64,000 bases of DNA from NCBI RefSeq assembly GCF_000240165.1, contig NC_017586.1, forward strand, positions 248,001-312,000, read 5' to 3'. The DNA comes from Streptantibioticus cattleyicolor NRRL 8057 = DSM 46488 (GTDB lineage: Bacteria; Actinomycetota; Actinomycetes; Streptomycetales; Streptomycetaceae). This document shows, one piece after another, positions 18,536-25,694 of the stretch. Numbering within the stretch: the first letter of the stretch is position 1; each line of letters starts with the position of its first letter. The notes below the pieces were generated by a model. That model was not told the origin of the DNA. It saw only the letters and a program-made list of their open reading frames with translations, and made no database searches. The translations under genes were made by a program, and so were the position numbers.

Positions 18536-19505
18536 AGTCACCGGTGGCGGTGTGCGGCAGGGCGGCGGACAGGTGGGCGGTGGCCGCGTCGGCGAGGACG
18601 GCGGTGCGGGGGTCACCGGGCGGGAGCGCGGCGGCGAGGGAGCGCAGCGCGGCGGCCCGGCTGAGGGAGAGGCCGACCAGATGGCCGATCTGCGGGTCGG
18701 CGGGGTCGGTGACGGTGGGCGGGGTGAGCAGGGACGACGGGGTGCCGGGGGCGAGCGCGGGCAGGAAGCGGGACAGCCAGCGCGCGAGGTCGCCGGAGGG
18801 CAGCACCCGGCGCACCGTGTCGGCCTCGGTGAGCGCGGGCGACAGGAAGTCCTGGCCGGAGGGTTCCCAGTGCGCGGGGGCGTCGTGGTCGTCGGCGAAC
18901 CAGCGCAGGACGGTGTCGGTCACGGTGGCGGCCAGCCGTGGGCGGTCGAGCACCGGGGCGCTGTCGAGGACCAGGCCGAGGGCGAAGGCGCTGTTGGTGT
19001 GGGTGCCGTGCCGGACCGGGTAGGCGGCCTTGGCCAGCCAGCCGCACAGCAGTTCCGCGACGGTGTCGGCGGCCGGTTCCAGCGCGTCGGCCCAGCGTTC
19101 CCCGGCCGGGCCGAGCCGTCGGCACTCGGCGGTGAGCGCCAGCAGCCAGGCCCAGCCGTAGGGGCGCTCGAACGACGGGTTGGCGCGCAGGTACGCGGCT
19201 TCGGTGGCGAGCCGGTCGGCGGTGAGGTGCCGGTCGAGCACGGCGGTGGCCGGTGCGGTCTCGACGTGGTCGTGGTAGCGGCGTAGCAGCCGGACCAGCA
19301 GCCAGTGCATGTGCACCGAGGAGTGCCAGTCGTAGGAGCCGCAGAAGGCGGGGTGGTGGTGGCTCGGCGGGAGCAGGTCGTCGGGGCCGGTGAGCAGGTG
19401 GGCCGGGGCGTAGGGGTAGGGGCGGGTGACGTTGGCGGCGGCGAGCCGGGCGAAGTCGGCCGCGCGGCGGGCGAGTTCAGCGGATCGCGGCTGGTCCGGG
19501 GTCAA
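18477..19505 (-). CDS. DUF2891 family protein
   Basis: The 342-residue cytoplasmic protein fits DUF2891. It is rich in helices, with HHHPAFCGSYDWHSSVHMHW near the start, RPYGWAWLLAL, HTNSAFAL and CGWLAKAAYPVRHG, a layout like alpha/alpha-barrel enzymes with conserved His and Asp/Glu. The start is a TTG at 19505 with GGAG 8 nt upstream, overlapping the pcp stop by 4 nt (TTGA). It is the fourth gene of the DUF969-DUF979-pcp operon, so a role in pyroglutamyl-peptide or 5-oxoproline metabolism is likely, although no activity is established. Confidence 0.75.
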   Translation of the reverse strand: MTPDQPRSAELARRAADFARLAAANVTRPYPYAPAHLLTGPDDLLPPSHHHPAFCGSYDWHSSVHMHWLLVRLLRRYHDHVETAPATAVLDRHLTADRLATEAAYLRANPSFERPYGWAWLLALTAECRRLGPAGERWADALEPAADTVAELLCGWLAKAAYPVRHGTHTNSAFALGLVLDSAPVLDRPRLAATVTDTVLRWFADDHDAPAHWEPSGQDFLSPALTEADTVRRVLPSGDLARWLSRFLPALAPGTPSSLLTPPTVTDPADPQIGHLVGLSLSRAAALRSLAAALPPGDPRTAVLADAATAHLSAALPHTATGDFTGDHWLATFAVLALEAAV

Positions 19506-20146
19506 TGGGTGGCTCCTTCCGCGACGCGCAGGTCGGTGCGGGTGTGGACGGCGGCCGGCAGCAGGGCGCGCAGCGCCCGCGCCACCGTCGGCACCGGCAT
19601 CGACGGCTCCGCGCGGTCGACGACCTGCTCGGGCGCGTAGGGGACGTGGACGAACCCGCCGCGCAGCGTGGGCCGTTCGGTGGCGATCAGATGGGCCAGC
19701 CCGTAGAAGACGTGGTTGCACAGGTACGTACCGGCGGTCTGGGAGACGGCGGCCGGGATGCCTTCGGCACGTATCGCGGCGACGCACGCCTTGACCGGGA
19801 GCGGGGCGAAGTAGGCGGCGGGGCCGCCGGGGACGACCGGTTCGTCGATCGGCCGGCCTCCGGCGTTGTCGGGTATGCGCGCGTCGTCGATGTTGACCGC
19901 GACGCGTTCGACGGTGACCGCGCTGCGACCGCCCGCCTGGCCGACGCAGATCACCAGGTCGGGGTCGGTACGGGCGACGGCGGCGCGCAACTCGTCCAGG
20001 GCGGTGCCGAAGACGCAGGGCAGCCGCACGGCGGTGGTCTCCAGCCCGGCCGGCGGGTCGGCGGCGACCGCGGAGACGGCCTGCCAGGAGGGGTTGACGC
20101 TCTCGCCGCCGAAGGGTTCGAAGCCGGTGAGAAGGACGCGGGTCAT
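19502..20146 (-). CDS. pcp: Pyrrolidone-carboxylate peptidase
   Basis: The 214-residue C15 cysteine peptidase removes N-terminal pyroglutamate (5-oxoproline) from peptides. Visible features: MTRVLLTGFEPFGG at the start, the catalytic Glu region (VERVAVNIDDARIPDN), the nucleophile Cys in GTYLCNHVFYGL and the His in GGFVHVPYAPEQ, all in the usual order and spacing. It releases 5-oxoproline that the divergent PxpABC enzyme can open to glutamate. It lies 11 nt after the DUF979 gene. Confidence 0.95.
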   Translation of the reverse strand: MTRVLLTGFEPFGGESVNPSWQAVSAVAADPPAGLETTAVRLPCVFGTALDELRAAVARTDPDLVICVGQAGGRSAVTVERVAVNIDDARIPDNAGGRPIDEPVVPGGPAAYFAPLPVKACVAAIRAEGIPAAVSQTAGTYLCNHVFYGLAHLIATERPTLRGGFVHVPYAPEQVVDRAEPSMPVPTVARALRALLPAAVHTRTDLRVAEGATH

Positions 20147-20157
20147 GGGGTCCCCTT

Positions 20158-21126
20158 CTAGAAGGCGAAGAGCGCGATGATGGCGATGTTGCACACCAGC
20201 AGCGCCCCGGCGGTGGGAATCTGGGCCTTGATCGGCCCGTACTGGTCCTTCAGCTCCAGCAGGGCGGCGGGCACCAGGTTGAAGTTGGCCGCCATGGGGG
20301 TGACCAGGGTGCCGCAGAAGCCGGCCAGCATGCCGACGGCGAGGACGACGGGGACGTTGCCGTGCATCTGCTGGATGAGGACGGGCCAGCCGATGGCGGC
20401 GGTCATCACCGGGAAGGCGGCGAAGGCGTTGCCCATGACGATGGTGAAGACGGCCATGCCGACGCAGTAGACGACGACCGCGACGAACCGCTGGCCGTGC
20501 GGGAGGACCCCCTCGGTGATCTTGCCGACCTGGGTGCCGACGCCGGCCACCTGGAAGATCGAGCCGAGGACCGCGAGGAGCTGCGGCAGCAGCAGCGCCC
20601 ACCCCATGGACTCCAGCAGTCCGCGTCCGGCGTGCAGGGGGACGGCGGGGTTGCGTTCGCGTACCACCACCATGCCGACGACGAGGGCGGCCACCGCGCC
20701 GAAGCCGAGGCCGAGGATGGTCTCGCTGCCCGGTTCCAGCAGGTGGCTGCCGCCGATGCTCCAGTGCTTGACCAGCGAGGCGCACAGCACGGCGACGACC
20801 GGGATGGTCAGCGCCGGGACGAAGAGCCGGTTGCCGAGCCGGGCCGCGGAGGCGGTGCGCTGCTCGGGGGTGGTGGTACGGGGGGTGCCGCGCCCGGTGA
20901 GTCCGAACCCGGCCAGGCAGATCATGACCAGGACGGCGGCGCCGAGCGGTTCGGCCGGGGCGGACTTCTTCACCACCCAGGTGCCGTAGCAGAACGACAG
21001 GCCGAGCAGCCCCCAGAAGCCGGCGGAGCCGAAGCGCTTGGGGTTGGTGCGGTCGAAGGCCATCTGGACGGCCATGGCGACGAAGACGGCTCCGACGAGC
21101 CAGTAGAACCACTCGACCTTGATCAC
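20158..21126 (-). CDS. DUF979 membrane protein, likely transporter half
   Basis: The 322-residue protein has about nine hydrophobic helices (WFYWLVGAVFVAMAVQMAF at the start, IPTAGALLVCNIAIIALFAF at the end) and matches DUF979. DUF979 and DUF969 are nearly always adjacent and are found with Pcp and 5-oxoprolinase genes, so the pair is proposed to import 5-oxoproline or pyroglutamyl peptides. The start is GTG 21126, overlapping the DUF969 stop by 4 nt. The much longer frame to 22026 is not real. Confidence 0.85.
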   Translation of the reverse strand: MIKVEWFYWLVGAVFVAMAVQMAFDRTNPKRFGSAGFWGLLGLSFCYGTWVVKKSAPAEPLGAAVLVMICLAGFGLTGRGTPRTTTPEQRTASAARLGNRLFVPALTIPVVAVLCASLVKHWSIGGSHLLEPGSETILGLGFGAVAALVVGMVVVRERNPAVPLHAGRGLLESMGWALLLPQLLAVLGSIFQVAGVGTQVGKITEGVLPHGQRFVAVVVYCVGMAVFTIVMGNAFAAFPVMTAAIGWPVLIQQMHGNVPVVLAVGMLAGFCGTLVTPMAANFNLVPAALLELKDQYGPIKAQIPTAGALLVCNIAIIALFAF

Positions 21127-21848
21127 TTGGCCTCCTCCGGGGTGGTGCGGCGGGCCGCGGTGGTCTGCGTCGCGGAGGCGGCGGCCAGCTGGCGTTCGAG
21201 GGTGCGGTCGAGCCGCAGCAGCCGGGCGCCGTGGATGAGGAAGGCGCACACGGCGGTCGGCGCGGCCCACAACGCGAGCTGCATCGGCTCCAGATGCGTG
21301 TGGTAGGTGGTGTTGACGAACCCGGTGATGAGCAGGATGGAGCCGACCGCGAGGAAGCAGTCCTCGCCGAAGAAGACCCCGACGGTGTCGGCGCTGGAGC
21401 TGTAGGAGCGGATGCGTTCGACGATCCGTTCCGGCAGCGGTCCGTGGCGTCGTTCGGCGGCGGCCTCGGCCATCGGCGCCACCATGGGGCGGACGCTCTG
21501 CGCGGGGCCGCCGATGTTGGTCAGGCCGACGGCGGCGGTCAGCTGGCGCAGCAGCAGGTACAGGGCGAGGAACCGGCCGGTGGTCAGCTTGCCGAGCCGG
21601 CCGATCAGGGTGCGGGCCTGCTCCTGGAGGCCGCCGCGTTCCAGCAGGCCGATGACGGGGAGGGTGATCACGAAGATGGTCACCGACCGGCTGGAGGCGA
21701 AGCCGTCGCCGAAGGCGGCGAGCACCGCGCGCGGCGACAGGCCGCCGAGCAGCGCGGTGACCACACCGGCCACGCCGACCACCAGGAGGGGATGGCGTTT
21801 GGCGGCGAACCCGAGGATCACCACCAGGACGCCGAGCAGAACGATCAT
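21123..21848 (-). CDS. DUF969 membrane protein, likely transporter half
   Basis: The 241-residue protein has about six transmembrane segments and matches DUF969: MIVLLGVLVVILGFAAKRHPLLVV, TNIGGPAQSVRPMVAPM, and a helix pair near the end. It is the first gene of the minus-strand operon that continues with DUF979, pcp and DUF2891. A candidate GntR operator lies 85 nt upstream. Role as an import component for 5-oxoproline is inferred from context. Confidence 0.85.
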   Translation of the reverse strand: MIVLLGVLVVILGFAAKRHPLLVVGVAGVVTALLGGLSPRAVLAAFGDGFASSRSVTIFVITLPVIGLLERGGLQEQARTLIGRLGKLTTGRFLALYLLLRQLTAAVGLTNIGGPAQSVRPMVAPMAEAAAERRHGPLPERIVERIRSYSSSADTVGVFFGEDCFLAVGSILLITGFVNTTYHTHLEPMQLALWAAPTAVCAFLIHGARLLRLDRTLERQLAAASATQTTAARRTTPEEAK

Positions 21849-21932
21849 GGGTCCGCCTTCCGTGCGCAGGACCCCACGGACGTGAGGAGATCAGGACCTC
21901 ACCGACGTGAGGGGATGCGGGGAGGCTAGATG

Positions 21933-21953
21933 CTTGTTCAACAATTCCACAAG
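21933..21953. promoter_or_regulatory. Candidate GntR operator upstream of the DUF969 operon
   Basis: Read on the minus strand, the 21-nt site starts CTTGTGG and ends GTTGAACAAG. It shares 17 of 21 positions with the site at 22850-22870, including an identical GTTGAACAA core, and has inverted CTTGT/ACAAG ends. Placement before the transporter operon suits the nearby GntR regulator. Confidence 0.6.
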
Positions 21954-22054
21954 AGGTTGAACCGGCCTGCTGTGTTTCCGCACCCCTTGTCGCCCCGCCG
22001 CGCCGTTCGGTGACCGGCGCCCGCACCTGCCGGCGGCGTGACCGCCGGAACGCC

Positions 22055-22771
22055 TCAGACGCTCCCCACGCGCTGCGCGTAGGCGCCCGCCAACTGCGCC
22101 AGCGAATCCTCCAGATACGCCGCGAGCAGCCGTTCCGCCTCGGCCGGGTCGCCCGCCTCCAGCGCCTCCAGGATGTGCCGGTTGCGGACCAGGTAGGGCT
22201 CGTGGAAGCGGCGCGGGTCGTCCATCACGTGGAAGACCAGGCGCAGCTCGGCGAGGACGGCGCGCATCAGCTCGTCGGTGCGCGGGCTGCCGGCCAGCGC
22301 GGCCAGCGCCTGGTGGAACCGGATGTTCGCGGTCGACAGCTCCTGCCAGGCCCGTTCGCGCGCGGCCCGCTCCCCCGCGGTGACGGCGGCCTCCACCGCG
22401 TCGAGCCGGTACGGCGGGGCGCCCAGGCCGCGTACGGCGGCGCATTCGACCAGTTGCCGCACGCGGTAGATGTCGGCGAGGTCCTCGACGGTCACCACGC
22501 GGACGAAGACGCCGCGGTTGAGCCGGTGGACCAGCAGCCGCTCCCGGGTGAGCAGGCGGAACGCCTCCCGCAGGGTGTTGCGGGAGACCCCGAGGGTGCC
22601 CCCGATGGCCTCCTCGGAGAGGCGGACGCCGGGCGGCAGGTCGCCCTCGGCGATCCGGTCGCGCAGGATGTCCGCCACCCGCTCCGCGGTGCTGGTGCGG
22701 CCCAGCAGCCCCCGGTCCGCCCCGAGTGCGGTCAGGTCGATGCCGTCCCGGACGACCCCGTGTACCACCAT
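22055..22771 (-). CDS. GntR/FadR-subfamily regulator
   Basis: The 238-residue protein has an N-terminal winged helix (about 28-95: TSTAERVADILRDRIAEGDL, LGVSRNTLREAFRLLTRERLLVH) and an all-helical FCD ligand domain (about 105-225) with the metal-site residues of that family: Asp/Glu in the first helix, RFHQALAALAG and EPYLVRNRHILEAL. FCD regulators bind small carboxylates. It lies between the divergent DUF969 operon and pxpABC, so 5-oxoproline or a related acid is the likely effector. Two related 21-nt sites flank it. Confidence 0.85.
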   Translation of the reverse strand: MVVHGVVRDGIDLTALGADRGLLGRTSTAERVADILRDRIAEGDLPPGVRLSEEAIGGTLGVSRNTLREAFRLLTRERLLVHRLNRGVFVRVVTVEDLADIYRVRQLVECAAVRGLGAPPYRLDAVEAAVTAGERAARERAWQELSTANIRFHQALAALAGSPRTDELMRAVLAELRLVFHVMDDPRRFHEPYLVRNRHILEALEAGDPAEAERLLAAYLEDSLAQLAGAYAQRVGSV

Positions 22772-22849
22772 GCGCGCTCGTCTCCCCTTCTCCGGCCGTC
22801 ACGGCCCGCTCGAAGTCAATCCCAGATCGCGGAAAGAGACAACGCTCCC

Positions 22850-22870
22850 CTTGTCGGATCGTTGAACAAT
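22850..22870. promoter_or_regulatory. Candidate GntR operator between gntR and pxpA
   Basis: The site starts CTTGTCGGATC and ends GTTGAACAAT on the plus strand, matching the 21933-21953 site at 17 of 21 positions. It lies 58 nt before pxpA and 79 nt before the regulator start, so it could control both divergently. Confidence 0.6.
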
Positions 22871-22927
22871 CGCCTACCGTGAGGCGCCACCCGGCCCGCA
22901 TCTCAACGGAAACGGAGACGGACGGAC

Positions 22928-23776
22928 ATGACCGACACGGACCACCGGCCCGCGGCCGACCCTGCGACCGGCACCGTCGCCGCCGAGGACACCACCGCCC
23001 CGGACACCACCGTCTCCGCGCCCGTCGTCGACCTCAACGCCGACCTCGGCGAGGGGTTCGGCCGCTGGCGGCTCACCGACGACGAGGCCCTGCTGTCCGT
23101 GGTGACCAGCGCCAACGTCGCCTGCGGCTACCACGGCGGCGACCCGGCGACGATGCGCCGGGTCTGCGAGGGGGCCGCCGCGCACGGGGTGGCCATCGGC
23201 GCCCAGGTCTCCTACCGGGACCTGGCCGGCTTCGGCCGCCGCACGATGGACGTCCCCCCCGACGAACTGGCCGCCGAAGTCGCCTACCAGATCGGCGCGT
23301 TGCAGGTCTTCGCCCGCGCCGCCGGAAGCGCCGTGCGGTACGTCAAACCGCACGGCGCGCTGTACAACCGCTGCGTCCACGACGACGAGCAGGCCAGGGC
23401 GGTGGTCGAGGGGGTACGCCTGGCCGGCCCCGGACTGCCGGTGCTCGGGCTGCCCGGGTCACGGCTGCACGCTGCGGCGCGGGAGGCCGGACTCCCGGTC
23501 GTCGCCGAGGCGTTCGCCGACCGCGCGTACACCGCCGCCGGAACCCTGGTGCCGCGCCGCGAACCCGGTGCCGTGGTGCACGACCCGGACCTCGTGGTGG
23601 CCCGCGCCCTCGGGCTCGCCCGGGACCGCCGGGTGGTCTCCGCCGACGGCACGCCGGTGGAGGTGGCGGCGCGCTCGCTGTGTCTGCACGGCGACACCCC
23701 GGGCGCCGCCGCCCTGGCCCGCCGGGTCCGCGCCGCGCTGGAGGCCGCGGGGGTGCGGCTGGGGGCGTTCGCATGA
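22928..23776 (+). CDS. pxpA: 5-oxoprolinase subunit A (LamB/YcsF family)
   Basis: The 282-residue protein has the LamB/YcsF signature: VVDLNADLGEGFGRW, TSANVACGYHGGDPATM, GAQVSYRDLAGFGRR, YVKPHGALYN and LCLHGDTPGA. PxpA, B and C together convert 5-oxoproline to glutamate with ATP. The N-terminus carries about 33 extra residues (Thr/Asp/Ala-rich) before the conserved start, more than most homologues. The stop overlaps pxpB by 4 nt. Confidence 0.93.
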   Translation: MTDTDHRPAADPATGTVAAEDTTAPDTTVSAPVVDLNADLGEGFGRWRLTDDEALLSVVTSANVACGYHGGDPATMRRVCEGAAAHGVAIGAQVSYRDLAGFGRRTMDVPPDELAAEVAYQIGALQVFARAAGSAVRYVKPHGALYNRCVHDDEQARAVVEGVRLAGPGLPVLGLPGSRLHAAAREAGLPVVAEAFADRAYTAAGTLVPRREPGAVVHDPDLVVARALGLARDRRVVSADGTPVEVAARSLCLHGDTPGAAALARRVRAALEAAGVRLGAFA

Positions 23777-24399
23777 CGCTGCGGTGCCTGCCGGTCGGCG
23801 AGGACGCCCTGCTCGTCGAGGCCGGCAGCGGCGAGGAGACCGAAGCGCTCCACGCCGAACTGCTGCGCCGCGCCGCCGCGGGGACGCTCCCCGAGATACG
23901 CGACATCGTGCCGGCCGCCCGCACCGTGCTCCTTTCCGGACTGGCCGAACCACGCGCGCTGGCCGGCGAGTTGACCACCTGGACGATCCCGCCGCCGGAC
24001 CGGGGGGCGAGCGCGCTGGTGGAGATCCCGGTGCGCTACGACGGCCCCGATCTGGAGGAGGTGGCCCGGATGTGGGGGTGCTCCCGGCAGGAGGCGGTAC
24101 GGATCCACTCCGGCACCGAGTTCCGGGTGGCCTTCTGCGGCTTCGCGCCGGGCTTCGCCTACCTCACCGGGCTCCCGGAGCGCTACCACCCGCCACGCCG
24201 GGCGACCCCGCGCACCAGTGTGCCCGCCGGATCGGTCGCGCTGGCCGGACCGTACACCGGCGTCTACCCCCGTTCCTCGCCCGGCGGCTGGCAGTTGCTG
24301 GGCCGTACGGACGCGGTGCTGTGGGACGCCGGGCGCGACCCGGCGGCGTTGCTGGCGCCGGGCAGCCGGGTGCGGTTCGTCCCCGAGGAGGCGCGGTGA
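23773..24399 (+). CDS. pxpB: 5-oxoprolinase subunit B
   Basis: The 208-residue protein is the KipI/PxpB subunit. Visible landmarks are LPVGEDALLVEAG near the start, VEIPVRYDGPDLEEVA, FCGFAPGFAYLTGLP, and RTSVPAGSVALAGPYTGVYP with SPGGWQLLGRT near the end. It pairs with PxpC to form the ATP-dependent part of 5-oxoprolinase. ATG 23773 overlaps the pxpA stop (ATGA) and its own stop overlaps pxpC (GTGA), so the three genes are translationally coupled. Confidence 0.93.
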   Translation: MTLRCLPVGEDALLVEAGSGEETEALHAELLRRAAAGTLPEIRDIVPAARTVLLSGLAEPRALAGELTTWTIPPPDRGASALVEIPVRYDGPDLEEVARMWGCSRQEAVRIHSGTEFRVAFCGFAPGFAYLTGLPERYHPPRRATPRTSVPAGSVALAGPYTGVYPRSSPGGWQLLGRTDAVLWDAGRDPAALLAPGSRVRFVPEEAR

Positions 24400-25259
24400 G
24401 CGGGCCGGCGTGCACCGTGGTCCGCGCCGGGCTGCTCACCACGGTGCAGGATCTGGGGCGGCCCGGCCACGCCCACCTCGGGGTGCCGCACTCCGGCGCC
24501 CTCGACCGGCCCGCGCACCGGCTCGCCAACCGCCTCGTCGGCAACCTGGAGGACGCCGCGACGCTGGAGACGACGCTCACCGGCTGCGCGCTGCGGGTGC
24601 ACCGCGCCGCCGTGGTGGCGGTCACCGGCGCGCCCTGCCCGGTCACCGTCGACGGCCGCCCGGCCCCCTGGGGCGCCGCGGTACGGGTGCCGGCCGGCGC
24701 CGTGCTGGAGGTCGGCCGGGCCACGGCCGGCGTCCGCAGCCATGTCGCCTTCGGCGGCGGGATCGACGTCGTCCCCGTGCTCGGCAGCCGCTCCACCGAC
24801 GTGCTCTCCGGACTGGGCCCGGCCCCGCTGCGCGACGGTGACGTGCTGCCGCTCGGCGCCTGTCACGCCGCTCCGCCGCCGGTGGACTGCGTTCCGCAGC
24901 CCGGTCCGGCTCCGGAACTGGTGCTCCCGGTGCTGCTCGGTCCACGCCACGACTGGTTCGCCGCCGCCGCGCTGCGCACCCTGGCGGCGGGCGGATACCG
25001 CGTCTCGGCGGCGAGCAACCGCATCGGCCTGCGCACCGAGGGACCGGCGCTGGAACGCTCCCGGGACGGCGAACTGCCCAGCGAGGGCATGGTGTTGGGG
25101 GCCATCCAAGTACCCCCCGACGGCCGCCCGGTACTCTTCCTCGCCGACCACCCCACCACCGGCGGCTACCCCGTGATTGGCGTCGTCCCCCGCCGCCACC
25201 TCCCCGCCGCCGCCCAGGCGGCCCCGGGCACCCCGGTCCGCTTCACACCGGCCGGCTGA
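24396..25259 (+). CDS. pxpC: 5-oxoprolinase subunit C
   Basis: The 287-residue protein belongs to the KipA/PxpC (biotin-dependent carboxyltransferase-like) family: TVVRAGLLTTVQDLGRPGHAHLGVPHSGALD, HVAFGGGIDV, SRSTDVLSGLG, SASNRIGLRTEG, LPSEGMVLGAIQVP and LADHPTTGGYPVIGVV. It completes the PxpABC set. The GTG start overlaps pxpB. No clear terminator follows; the next 435 nt have no supported gene. Confidence 0.93.
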   Translation: MSGPACTVVRAGLLTTVQDLGRPGHAHLGVPHSGALDRPAHRLANRLVGNLEDAATLETTLTGCALRVHRAAVVAVTGAPCPVTVDGRPAPWGAAVRVPAGAVLEVGRATAGVRSHVAFGGGIDVVPVLGSRSTDVLSGLGPAPLRDGDVLPLGACHAAPPPVDCVPQPGPAPELVLPVLLGPRHDWFAAAALRTLAAGGYRVSAASNRIGLRTEGPALERSRDGELPSEGMVLGAIQVPPDGRPVLFLADHPTTGGYPVIGVVPRRHLPAAAQAAPGTPVRFTPAG

Positions 25260-25694
25260 CCCGACCGCCGCGCCGCGCGATCGTCCGGCGGAGGCGTCCG
25301 GCCGGCCCGCGGGCTCCGCGACGCCCGCTTCGTCGCCACACCCGGAGAGCGGCGGGACGACCCGGTGGCGCGGCTGCGCGGATGCCCGGGGAACGCGGGG
25401 CCCTCGGTGGAACGCCGTGCGGCGGGCCGGCCTCACGGTGACCGGACGGACACGGCGCGTCGGGGGCCGGGCGGACCGGGAGATCCGCCGGGGGGACATC
25501 CGGTGCTGGTGCGGCGTAACGTCGGTAGGGCGCCGTGGCGGTGCGCGTGGTCGGCCGTGTGCCGGGCGGACGGGACCGCCGCGGGGGCGTCCGGCGTCCG
25601 GGGACCACCGCCCGGTGGCCGCCGGATCCGGGGCCCGGCGGCGCGCGTCCCGCCCGGTCGCGTGCCTGTCGTCGCGGACGGTGAGGTGGTCACG
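25260..25694. other. Intergenic stretch without a supported gene
   Basis: This 435-nt GC-rich stretch lies between pxpC and the SpoIIE phosphatase. Reading frames cross it in several directions, but their products are Arg/Pro/Gly-rich and without family character. It presumably holds the phosphatase promoter. If the phosphatase starts earlier than assigned, part of it could be coding. Confidence 0.5.

Noticed and set aside
25599-25613. Possible DevR box before the GAF phosphatase
   Set aside because: GGGACCACCGCCC is off by one in spacing and expected by chance in such GC-rich sequence.
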